This document shows positions 36,638 to 43,960 of a DNA stretch of 64,000 bases, piece by piece; position 1 is the stretch's first letter; each line of letters opens with the position of its first letter. The DNA lies in assembly GCA_020025305.1 (NCBI GenBank), contig JAHHSG010000010.1, forward strand, positions 18,818-82,817, read 5' to 3'. The notes under the pieces were generated by a model that made no database searches, was not told where the DNA came from, and saw only the letters and a program-made list of their open reading frames with translations. The stretch is from Oscillospiraceae bacterium. Its GTDB lineage: Bacteria > Bacillota > Clostridia > Oscillospirales > Oscillospiraceae. The translations under genes and the position numbers were made by a program.

Positions 36638-36671
36638 GCAAGGAGCAAGAAGTCACCTTCTTACTCCTTGC
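36638..36671 (-). repeat. Hairpin in the ftsL-PBP intergenic gap
   Basis: GCAAGGAG-x-AAGAAG pairs with CTTCTT-x-CTCCTTGC around a TCAC loop: 14 pairs with one mismatch. No T tract follows on the minus strand (TTGACG instead), so it is more likely a processing or stability element than a terminator. Confidence 0.55.
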
Positions 36672-36694
36672 GCATGTTCACTATATGGTCTTGC

Positions 36695-37249
36695 TTACCG
36701 AAAATATTCCATCACCGACAGAGCACCTTGTTCCAGTGTGCCGAAAAGCTTGTCCAACAGGCCCTCGCTGTCGGCTTCATAGATGACAGCCGTATCCGAA
36801 CCGCCCATTTCAATATACTCAATTTGTCCGGCGGAGGGTTTTCCCATCCCTGCCGCCTCGGCCATTTCCTTCACGCCGGTCATATCAAAGGTCTTTTCAT
36901 AAGTCGTCAGAAGAGATACATTTTCCTCATTAAGACGGCCCACCTCTTCCTTAATCTCCGACACAGAGTTGGAAATCTCTGTCAGACGTACATAGCACAT
37001 CAGCAATACCACCATCATGACAGCCAGTACAACAACGCTGCCCAGTACCACAGGAGATACCCTGACCCTGGGCTGTACAGCCGTTTGCGCCTGCTGCCGG
37101 CGTACCAGCTCTGACTCCCGGTGCCGCTGGCGCTCTACTTGCCCCGCTTCCTCCAGTGTCCGCTCTCTGGCCAGCGTGTCCAGATCATATGCTAATGAGC
37201 CGTAAACGGCGCTTTGTACCTGTTTTCTCTGGCGCTGTGCCATGGTCAT
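36695..37249 (-). CDS. ftsL: FtsL-like division protein
   Basis: 184 residues. A cytoplasmic region of about 65 residues is followed by one membrane helix (about 67-88, VVLGSVVVLAVMMVVLLMCY) and a short periplasmic leucine/heptad coiled coil (LTEISNSVSEIKEEVGRLN and on), the FtsL/DivIC layout. The sequence family is poorly conserved, so the call rests on topology and on its place between rsmH and the division PBP. A long C-terminal extension past the coiled coil is more than most FtsL proteins carry. Confidence 0.78.
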   Translation of the reverse strand: MTMAQRQRKQVQSAVYGSLAYDLDTLARERTLEEAGQVERQRHRESELVRRQQAQTAVQPRVRVSPVVLGSVVVLAVMMVVLLMCYVRLTEISNSVSEIKEEVGRLNEENVSLLTTYEKTFDMTGVKEMAEAAGMGKPSAGQIEYIEMGGSDTAVIYEADSEGLLDKLFGTLEQGALSVMEYFR

Positions 37250-37270
37250 CGCTCTCTTTCTTCTATGATT

Positions 37271-38236
37271 TTATATCTTCTCAGCTACACGGAGCTTCGC
37301 ACTGCGAGCCCGTGGGTTATACGCAAGTTCCGCCTCCGTAGAAACGATTGGCTTGCGGGTCACAAGCTTGATCTTCGGTTTTTTGCCACACACGCACACA
37401 GGAAATTCCGGTGGGCAGGTGCAGCCCGTTGCCAGTCGCTGCATCGTCTTTTTAATAATACGATCTTCCAGCGAGTGGAAAGAAATAACTGCTAGTCGCC
37501 CGCCAAATTTCAGCCGTTCCACAGCCGCCTCCATCATGGGCTCCAGCTCGTCCAATTCGCCGTTGACCGCAATACGAATGGCCTGAAAGCTACGTTTGGC
37601 CGGGTGCTGCTTTTCCCGCAGCGCGGCGGCAGGCATGGCTTGCTTGATAATTTCTGCCAGCTGGCCTGTGGTTTCAATGGGAGAAACCTCCCTTGCTCGC
37701 AGGATATGCTTAGCAATCACAGGGGCGTACCGTTCTTCTCCATATTCAAAAAGAATGCGGCGCAGCTCTTCATAGCTCCAGCTATTGACCACATCCCGGG
37801 CCGTCAGGGCGGCGGTGCGATCCATGCGCATATCCAGAGGCGCGTCATGCATATAGGAAAAGCCCCGCTCAGCGTCATCCAGCTGTGGGGAGGAGACGCC
37901 TAGATCAAAAAGCATGCCGTCGATCTTCTCAATGTGCAGTTCATCCAAAATCTGATGAATGCAGCTGAAATTGCTGTGCACCAGTGTGACCCGATCTTGA
38001 TACGCTGCCAGCCGCTGCTCCGCTGCCGTCAATGCCGTCTCATCCCGGTCTACACCAATGAGGCGTCCTCCTTCTGTGAGGCGCCGCACGATCTCCAGCG
38101 AGTGCCCGGCACGTCCCAGCGTACCATCCAGATAGATACCGTCGGGCCGAATGTCCAATGCCGCCAAACACTCATCCAGCAGCACCGGCTTATGCCCATA
38201 GGCTTGATCTTCCAATCTGTTGCTGTCCATTGCCAT
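37271..38236 (-). CDS. rsmH: 16S rRNA m4C1402 methyltransferase RsmH (MraW)
   Basis: 321 residues. GHKPVLLDECLAAL and YLDGTLGRAGHS form the SAM site, FDLGVSSPQLDDAERGFSY is the family signature and RALKP-type substrate motifs are replaced by the equivalent HPAKRSFQAIRI stretch. It N4-methylates C1402 in the ribosomal decoding centre. It follows mraZ by three bases, the standard start of the division cluster. A second ATG at 38230 is possible. Confidence 0.95.
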   Translation of the reverse strand: MAMDSNRLEDQAYGHKPVLLDECLAALDIRPDGIYLDGTLGRAGHSLEIVRRLTEGGRLIGVDRDETALTAAEQRLAAYQDRVTLVHSNFSCIHQILDELHIEKIDGMLFDLGVSSPQLDDAERGFSYMHDAPLDMRMDRTAALTARDVVNSWSYEELRRILFEYGEERYAPVIAKHILRAREVSPIETTGQLAEIIKQAMPAAALREKQHPAKRSFQAIRIAVNGELDELEPMMEAAVERLKFGGRLAVISFHSLEDRIIKKTMQRLATGCTCPPEFPVCVCGKKPKIKLVTRKPIVSTEAELAYNPRARSAKLRVAEKI

Positions 38237-38239
38237 TGT

Positions 38240-38656
38240 TTAGAGCCCCATCTCTTCCATAGCCTGCTCCAGTTCGCCGGAGGCAAACGCCTCTTCTTCC
38301 AGAGCAGCCCAGCGCTGTGCATTCCAGATTTCCACACGGTCAAAACTGCCGATGACCACCACTTCTTTATCCAAGCCGGCATACTGCCGCAGCTTGGCAG
38401 GGATCAGGATCCGCCCCTGCCCGTCCGGCTCGCAGTCAGCAGCGTAGGCAAACATAGGCCGAAGCTGTTTGACCTTGCTATAGGACAACTCCTTCAGCTT
38501 CGCCATGAAGGCATCCCAGCTCTCATCGGAATAGACGGTCAGGCAGTGATCCTGCCCGATAGTCACATGGAACGTCTCGCCCAGTTCCTCTCGGAGCTTG
38601 GCAGGGATGAACAACCGGCCCTTGGCGTCAATATTGTGCGCATACTGTCCGGTCAT
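38240..38656 (-). CDS. mraZ: Transcriptional regulator MraZ
   Basis: 138 residues from the ATG at 38656, eight bases after GGAGG; a GTG at 38665 is part of that ribosome site. Two SpoVT-AbrB-like halves each carry the DxKGR / DxxGR motif: IDAKGRLFIPAKLREEL and PDGQGRILIPAKLRQYA. MraZ forms rings that bind repeats upstream of its own operon and repress it. Matching repeats lie just upstream. Confidence 0.95.
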   Translation of the reverse strand: MTGQYAHNIDAKGRLFIPAKLREELGETFHVTIGQDHCLTVYSDESWDAFMAKLKELSYSKVKQLRPMFAYAADCEPDGQGRILIPAKLRQYAGLDKEVVVIGSFDRVEIWNAQRWAALEEEAFASGELEQAMEEMGL

Positions 38657-38712
38657 GCCTGCCACCTCCTCTGCGCCGAAACGGCAATTGTGGGTTCATG
38701 TGGGATTTTACA

Positions 38713-38741
38713 CCACTTTTGTGGTACTTTTCTCCACTTCC
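38713..38741 (-). promoter_or_regulatory. MraZ-box-like repeats
   Basis: On the minus strand the core AAGT occurs three times at 10- and 11-base steps, in GAAGTGGAG, AAAGTACCAC and AAAGTGGTG. MraZ boxes in other bacteria are three or four GTG-containing repeats spaced by one helical turn. They lie between the -10 box and the mraZ ribosome site, which fits autorepression. Confidence 0.55.
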
Positions 38742-38756
38742 CCCCACCATGTTCTG

Positions 38757-38785
38757 AGTATACCTTATTTCACCGCCAATTGCAA
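38757..38785 (-). promoter_or_regulatory. Promoter of the division cluster (mraZ)
   Basis: Minus strand TTGCAA, 17-bp spacer, TATACT, about 100 bases before the mraZ ATG. Confidence 0.68.
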
Positions 38786-38884
38786 GTAATATTTCCCTAA
38801 TGATTTCCCCTTTTTTCTCCGATTTTTATCTGCTTTTCCATGTTTTCCCTTACTTTTCAGTCAAAGCCGCATCATGCAGGGAAA

Positions 38885-38924
38885 TTAAAAGAGCGAACAC
38901 TATATATAGTGTTCGCTCTTTTAA
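38885..38924. terminator. Perfect 40-bp palindrome acting as terminator of the coaD operon
   Basis: The left arm 38885-38904 (TTAAAAGAGCGAACACTATA) is the exact reverse complement of the right arm 38905-38924. The transcript folds into a stem with A-rich start and T-rich end on both strands. It lies 86 bases past the last gene of the coaD operon and before the mraZ promoter. Confidence 0.85.
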
Positions 38925-39010
38925 AGACGCACAATATCTTACATTTTTAGAAAGTCAATGCACTTTCCCCACCTATATAGGCGCGGTAGTGATCCTTATG
39001 GGCAGAAGGT

Positions 39011-39538
39011 TTATTGATTATTCTCCCCACCGGTGGGACGCTGTTCCTTCAGCTCCACCTGCTGATTCTGCATCTTCTCGGAAGAAACGGCACGGAAGCG
39101 GATGCGGGACTCCTTCACCTCGTCTAAAGCGGCCTGAATCGCCTCCTCAGTACGGCGCAATGCATCCTCGGTATAGGTATTGCACACACGATACAATTCA
39201 TGGGTACGATCCTCAGCGCGGCGGATAATCTCCCCGCTCTTCTGGCGGGCCTGCTGCAGCGTCTCACTTTCAGAGACAATGGTCTTGGCATCCAGCTCCG
39301 CCTGACGCAGCATCTTCTCTACCTCTTTTTTTGCCGCAGAAATATATTCTTCTCTGGCGCGGATCAATTCCTGCGCCTTGCGCATCTCCAGCGGCAGCTT
39401 ACCCCGGATCTCCTCCAAAAGGTCCAGTGCTTCATCTCGATTGATGGAGCACTTTTCCGAGCTGAAAGGAGTACTTTTTGCCTCATCGATCATGCTGTAC
39501 AACATATCCAACAGGCGCTGAACGTCTTTTTCTTCCAT
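39011..39538 (-). CDS. Coiled-coil protein of unknown function
   Basis: 175 residues, almost all charged helix: residues 45-150 form a long heptad-rich coiled coil (EMRKAQELIRAREEYISAAK onward), with a disordered polar tail ending in TGGENNQ. No membrane segment and no catalytic motif. Similar proteins follow coaD in many Clostridia and are sometimes labelled ATPase without a nucleotide-binding site; this one has none. The arrangement recalls DivIVA/ATP-synthase-stalk-like helices, which is only a resemblance. Confidence 0.75.
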   Translation of the reverse strand: MEEKDVQRLLDMLYSMIDEAKSTPFSSEKCSINRDEALDLLEEIRGKLPLEMRKAQELIRAREEYISAAKKEVEKMLRQAELDAKTIVSESETLQQARQKSGEIIRRAEDRTHELYRVCNTYTEDALRRTEEAIQAALDEVKESRIRFRAVSSEKMQNQQVELKEQRPTGGENNQ

Positions 39539-39597
39539 AGTGTAGGACCTGTCCTTTCATTCATTTCACGCTGCGAAGCCACACTTCACAGACGTTG

Positions 39598-40092
39598 TTA
39601 TTCTTTTTTCCCGGCGCTCTCACGGCGGCCAAGTACTTCGATTACAGCCTCCGGCACATATTTCTCCATTGGCTGCTTATAGCGGATCATCTCCCGAATC
39701 ATGGTAGAACTAAAATGCTGATAAGCTGCACTGGCTGGTAAAAATACTGTCTCCAACCCCGGATATATGCCCTTATTGATTGCAGCCATCTGGTACTCTT
39801 GATCAAAGTCCGTAGCATTTCGCACACCCTTGACCAGAATATGGCTGCCGTGATCTTTCGTGTAGTTTGCCAGCAGACCAGACCACAGCTCCGCCTCTAC
39901 ATTGGGCAGCTCCGCCACGGCGCTGCGGATCATCTCCAAGCGTTCCTGCGGGGTAAACATAGGTGTTTTCTTGTCACAGTTTACCATCACGCAGACGCAT
40001 ACCTTATCGAAGCACTCCGCCGCACGGCGAATAATATCCATGTGTCCCAGCGTAATCGGGTCAAAACTGCCGGGATAAATTGCAATTTTCAT
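39598..40092 (-). CDS. coaD: Phosphopantetheine adenylyltransferase
   Basis: 164 residues from the ATG at 40092. YPGSFDPITLGHMDIIRRA is the nucleotidyltransferase TxGH-type site, and YQHFSSTMIREM contains the conserved SSTxIR motif. It makes dephospho-CoA in coenzyme A synthesis. A longer frame exists but its extra N-terminus overlaps rsmD. The rsmD-coaD pair is a standard neighbourhood in Firmicutes. Confidence 0.95.
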   Translation of the reverse strand: MKIAIYPGSFDPITLGHMDIIRRAAECFDKVCVCVMVNCDKKTPMFTPQERLEMIRSAVAELPNVEAELWSGLLANYTKDHGSHILVKGVRNATDFDQEYQMAAINKGIYPGLETVFLPASAAYQHFSSTMIREMIRYKQPMEKYVPEAVIEVLGRRESAGKKE

Positions 40093-40097
40093 CTGGG

Positions 40098-40649
40098 TCA
40101 GTCCTCGTTTCCGTTGCGGTGATATACCGTCACTTTTATTTTTCCATGGCGATATTCCCGATACAGTCGATAGGGCGGTGCAAGGACGGGCAACGTCTGC
40201 TCTGCCGCACTTTCCGCAACAATTATACCATGATGGCGGCAAATGTCAAACATTGCAATTCGCTCTAACGCCTGCCCCAACAGCTCTGTGCCATAGGGCG
40301 GATCCAGAAAGATCAAGTCGAACTTTTCTCCGCTGCGCAGGTAGGCAAGCCCATCACCGGTGTGGATTCTGGCACGGTCAGAAAGGCCGCAGATTTCCAG
40401 ATTTTCCTTCACCAAACGTACTGCATCACTGCGATTTTCCACAAAGACAGCTTCCGCCGCGCCGCGGCTGAGCGCCTCAATGCCCAGCTGCCCGGTTCCG
40501 GCAAAAAGATCCAGCACACGCCGGCCCTCAATATCAAACTGAATACCGGAAAAAACGCTCTCCTTCACCCGATCCGTAGTGGGGCGTGTTTCCATGCCCT
40601 CCAATTCTTTCAAACGTCTGCCTCTGGCAGAACCAGTAATGACTCTCAT
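40098..40649 (-). CDS. rsmD: 16S rRNA m2G966 methyltransferase RsmD
   Basis: 183 residues. RVITGSARGRRLKELEG opens the protein, VLDLFAGTGQLGIEALSRGA is the SAM-binding motif I and LIFLDPPYGTEL the catalytic DPPY motif for N2-methylation of guanine. Four bases separate it from the GDPD gene; coaD starts five bases after its stop. Confidence 0.93.
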   Translation of the reverse strand: MRVITGSARGRRLKELEGMETRPTTDRVKESVFSGIQFDIEGRRVLDLFAGTGQLGIEALSRGAAEAVFVENRSDAVRLVKENLEICGLSDRARIHTGDGLAYLRSGEKFDLIFLDPPYGTELLGQALERIAMFDICRHHGIIVAESAAEQTLPVLAPPYRLYREYRHGKIKVTVYHRNGNED

Positions 40650-40653
40650 GGCC

Positions 40654-41484
40654 TCACCCTCTGGGATCGAAGCGCTCGAAAATCACCAGATTTCCGTCGC
40701 GCTCGGCATCCTCCATCTCCTCTTTACTCGTAATGGTCCAATTGACTTCCTGCACATGATAAATGCGGCGGCACCAGCGCAGCGTCGCACAGTTGCGGTC
40801 ACTATAGCGATAGGCAATAAAATCGGGCTTGGTCATACAATTGCCCCATAGATGACTGAGTACAAAAAGCGTCAGCTTGCCATAGCCCTCGTCATCGCCC
40901 GGATGACGAGAAAACTGTTGGGAGAGCTGGCCTCGCACAATCTCCGGACGGTGCTTCTTGAGCCAAAGCAGACACCGCGGGTCAAAGGACTCCAGACAGT
41001 ACTTGACGCCATAGCGATCCAACATAGCGCAAGTGGCCTCTGCCAAGGCGTTATGATTCCCCCGCGCCGGTTTCAATTCCACAATCAGAGGTGTTTTCCC
41101 CTCAAAGAGTTCCAGCACCTCCTCCAAAAGAGGAATGCGCTCGTCAGTACCCTCTAGACGGTACTGCGCCAGTTCCTCCGCCGTCAGATCTTCAACCTCC
41201 ACATCCACACCGGCAGTCCGCAGCAAACTGGAGTCATGGATCACCGCCAAGTTACCGTCCTTCATCAGATGTACATCCAGCTCTGCACCATAGTTGTGAT
41301 CCACAGCACGGCGAAAGGCCGCCATGGAGTTTTCCGGAATCTGCGGTTTTTGGTGATAGCCGCGATGTGCGTAGCGATAGAGTCTCAGAATTTTCCACTG
41401 GGGATGACCGCGGCGGCACCGGATCATCAGCATCCACAGTTCCCACAGCACTACCAGCGCCAGTAATATTGCTAAAATGATCAA
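40654..41484 (-). CDS. Membrane-anchored glycerophosphodiester phosphodiesterase
   Basis: 276 residues. A single N-terminal membrane helix (about 2-20) anchors a GDPD TIM barrel: AHRGYHQKPQIPENSMAAF with the catalytic histidine and glutamate, AELDVHLMKDGNLAVIHD with the metal-binding ELD and the second histidine, and LIVELKP. It cleaves glycerophosphodiesters to glycerol-3-phosphate and an alcohol. Basic residues follow the helix, so the catalytic domain is probably cytoplasmic. It is the middle gene of the HAD-MFS-GDPD-rsmD-coaD operon. Confidence 0.9.
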   Translation of the reverse strand: MIILAILLALVVLWELWMLMIRCRRGHPQWKILRLYRYAHRGYHQKPQIPENSMAAFRRAVDHNYGAELDVHLMKDGNLAVIHDSSLLRTAGVDVEVEDLTAEELAQYRLEGTDERIPLLEEVLELFEGKTPLIVELKPARGNHNALAEATCAMLDRYGVKYCLESFDPRCLLWLKKHRPEIVRGQLSQQFSRHPGDDEGYGKLTLFVLSHLWGNCMTKPDFIAYRYSDRNCATLRWCRRIYHVQEVNWTITSKEEMEDAERDGNLVIFERFDPRG

Positions 41485-41489
41485 GAAAA

Positions 41490-43049
41490 TCAGCCCTCCA
41501 TATCCTCTAATGCCTCCAGCCCCTTCTTCGCCTCCGGCCGACTGTCACCGTGCTTGACAAAGTTCATGGTCACAAGGGCCAGCGCCACAAAGACGGCGGC
41601 ATAGGGGAAGAGCATTGTCATGCCCATCCGATCCATCAAATAGCCGGAGAGCATCGGCGTTACCACCTGCGCCGCCATGGAGGCAGTGTAATAAAAGCCT
41701 GTGTACTTACCGACATCGCCGCCGGAGCACAGTTCCACCACCATTGGGAAGGAGTTGACATTGATGGTCGCCCATCCAATGCCGGCCAGGGCAAACAATA
41801 CATTCATCAGCATCGCCGGACTGTCAGCCCGCATAAAAGCCGCTGCGCCAAAGGCCACGGTCAGCATAGCCACGCCTGCCATAATGGTCTTTTTACGTCC
41901 CGCCTTGGAGGCGATGAATCCCACAGGCAAGTAGGCAACAATAGCCGCCGCCTGCGCAATAATCAGGGTCAGGTTATAGTCCTTATGCAGGATATTGCTG
42001 GCATAAACAGAGTATTTGGATGTAACGGCGTTATAGCCGAAAAACCACAAAACGATACTCAAGAGAATGAAGAACATGGACTTCTTTTCCTCGGCGCTTA
42101 AACCGTGGGAAGCCGCGGAGTTCTCCTCCTCACTGGCCTCTTCAATGCCGTATTTAATACTGTCAGCCTGCATTTCTGCCGCCCACTCCTTCTCACGGAC
42201 CGTGGTAAGGAAGATCACCAGTGCTACCAGCATAATAAAGGCAATCACAGCGAAGTAGGCTGTATAGCTCATCAGAGAGTTTTGCACCGCAGAGGTGGCA
42301 AACACCATTCCCAAGACCAACACCAGAATACCGCCGGCACTTCCCATCAAGTTGATGATGGCATTGGCCTTACTGCGCAGCGGCTTGATCGTGACATCCG
42401 GCATCAGAGCCACGGCCGGGGAGCGGAACACTGCCATAGAGATCAAAATCACAAGCAAAAGGCCCACAAAGAAAATCAAGGTAGAAGGGCTCTGCGCCGT
42501 GGCTTGCCATGCACAGGCCTGCCGTGCCGGCACCACATAGGCCGTATAATCGTGGTTTGTAACCGACTGGCCGTTTTCATCCATATTGCTGCTGCGAATG
42601 GCAGCAAATTCCTCTTTGGTAAACTTTTCACTCAAAACGAACTTCTCACCGTTGGGGGCCAGCAGTGTATTGTCCGCCTGCATCTCATAGATGATCTCCA
42701 AGGCCGCAGGATCATCAATGGCAGAAACATGGTCGAGTCGGCGCAGCTGTGCCCCCTCCACAAAGGACAACGCAATCAATGCCACAGCAGCAATCAGCGT
42801 CCCCACCACAATAAACGGCGTCCGCCGGCCTCGCTTGCCGTTATGTCGGTCAGAAATAGCGCCGAACAGCGGCAGCAGGAACAGAGCCAGCACATTATCT
42901 GCCGCCATAATGATACCGGACCATGTCTGAGACATACCAAATTTATTGGTTAAAATCAGGGGAATGGTATTATCATAGGCCTGCCAGAAGGCGCTGATCA
43001 GAAAGAAGGCAAACCCCACCAGAATCGTTCTTTTGTAGTTCAGTTTCAT
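41490..43049 (-). CDS. SLC45-like major facilitator sugar transporter
   Basis: 519 residues with about 12 membrane segments. FGAISDRHNGKRGRRTPFIV is the cytoplasmic loop 2-3 signature of the GPH/SLC45 branch of the major facilitator superfamily. An extra polar insert of about 90 residues (positions 100-190) stands between the third and fourth helices, on the outside. IKYGIEEASEEENSAASHG forms the central cytoplasmic loop. Relatives move sucrose, maltose or other glycosides with cations. It starts inside the HAD gene (ATGA) so the two are coupled. Confidence 0.85.
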   Translation of the reverse strand: MKLNYKRTILVGFAFFLISAFWQAYDNTIPLILTNKFGMSQTWSGIIMAADNVLALFLLPLFGAISDRHNGKRGRRTPFIVVGTLIAAVALIALSFVEGAQLRRLDHVSAIDDPAALEIIYEMQADNTLLAPNGEKFVLSEKFTKEEFAAIRSSNMDENGQSVTNHDYTAYVVPARQACAWQATAQSPSTLIFFVGLLLVILISMAVFRSPAVALMPDVTIKPLRSKANAIINLMGSAGGILVLVLGMVFATSAVQNSLMSYTAYFAVIAFIMLVALVIFLTTVREKEWAAEMQADSIKYGIEEASEEENSAASHGLSAEEKKSMFFILLSIVLWFFGYNAVTSKYSVYASNILHKDYNLTLIIAQAAAIVAYLPVGFIASKAGRKKTIMAGVAMLTVAFGAAAFMRADSPAMLMNVLFALAGIGWATINVNSFPMVVELCSGGDVGKYTGFYYTASMAAQVVTPMLSGYLMDRMGMTMLFPYAAVFVALALVTMNFVKHGDSRPEAKKGLEALEDMEG

Positions 43050-43846
43050 GTCATTTCCTCCAGTTGTTCATAGAGCCGGCCAATATGTGGGAGTACCCAA
43101 GTCGGTTCTATCTGATACTTGGCAATGTCTGCCTCCGTCCCCTCGCCAGAGAGAACGAACACAGTGTCAATCCCGGCGTTGATGCCGCAGGCGATATCGG
43201 TATAGAGCCGATCCCCCACCAATACCGCCTGTTCCGGTGAAAAGCCGGTGCGCTGCAGCGCCAGCTGCACCATCTCCGGCTGCGGTTTGCCGATGACCTT
43301 GGGCCGCCGTCCGGTGGCCCGATAGAGCATTTCGCACACGCTGCCGCAGTCCGGCACAGAGCCGTACCATGTAGGGCAGACCCAATCGGGGTTGGTCGCC
43401 ACAAAATCTACGCCCTGCTGCAACAGGATGCAGGCATCCTCCAGCTTTTGGAACGTCAGCTCCGTGTCAAACCCACACAGCAGCACGTCCACATCCTTCT
43501 CCCGCTCATCGGTGACAGGGATTCCCGCCGCCGAAAGCTGGTCATAAAAAGACCGGGTGCCAAACACATAACACTTCTTCCCCGGCTTCTCCTTGCGCAG
43601 ATACGCAATGGTGGCATCCACAGAGGTGAGATAGTCCTCTTTCGTGGTATGAATCCCCATGCGTTCCATTTTTTCTATGTAGCCCTCCACACCGCGGGAG
43701 GAATTATTCGTCAAAAAGAGATACCTCCCCTCCAGCTGGCGTACCTTCTCCAGGAACTCCGGCACCCGATCAAACAGTCGGTCGCCCAGATAGATGGTGC
43801 CGTCCATATCCAGCAGGAACAGATGTTTTTCGCTTAGTTCCGCCAC
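43046..43846 (-). CDS. HAD-IIA family sugar phosphatase (NagD/PGP-like)
   Basis: 266 residues from a GTG start at 43846 with AGGAGAGGG upstream; longer frame starts have no ribosome site. LLDMDGTIYLGD (nucleophile aspartates), LTNNSSRGVEGY (motif II), IGKPQPEMVQLAL (motif III lysine) and VGDRLYTDIACGINAGIDTV (motif IV) with a C2-type cap in between define the HAD-IIA group. Substrates of the group are small phosphates such as 2-phosphoglycolate or sugar phosphates. It opens the operon and is coupled to the transporter. Confidence 0.9.
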   Translation of the reverse strand: MAELSEKHLFLLDMDGTIYLGDRLFDRVPEFLEKVRQLEGRYLFLTNNSSRGVEGYIEKMERMGIHTTKEDYLTSVDATIAYLRKEKPGKKCYVFGTRSFYDQLSAAGIPVTDEREKDVDVLLCGFDTELTFQKLEDACILLQQGVDFVATNPDWVCPTWYGSVPDCGSVCEMLYRATGRRPKVIGKPQPEMVQLALQRTGFSPEQAVLVGDRLYTDIACGINAGIDTVFVLSGEGTEADIAKYQIEPTWVLPHIGRLYEQLEEMT

Positions 43847-43878
43847 AATTCCCTCTCCTTTTACAATGATACACGATA

Positions 43879-43907
43879 AGAATACCATAAAGCCATTCTC
43901 ATGACAA
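43879..43907 (-). promoter_or_regulatory. Promoter of the HAD-MFS-GDPD-rsmD-coaD operon
   Basis: Minus strand TTGTCA, 17-bp spacer, TATTCT, about 32 bases before the GTG start. Confidence 0.58.
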
Positions 43908-43919
43908 GCAAGATAGTGA

Positions 43920-43955
43920 AAATCACCGAAAAAGAACATGCTTTTTCGGTGATTT
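43920..43955 (-). terminator. Terminator of the germination gene
   Basis: A perfect 15-bp stem (AAATCACCGAAAAAG / CTTTTTCGGTGATTT) with a 6-base loop, 5 bases past the stop at 43961. Confidence 0.85.
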
Positions 43956-43960
43956 CTATT

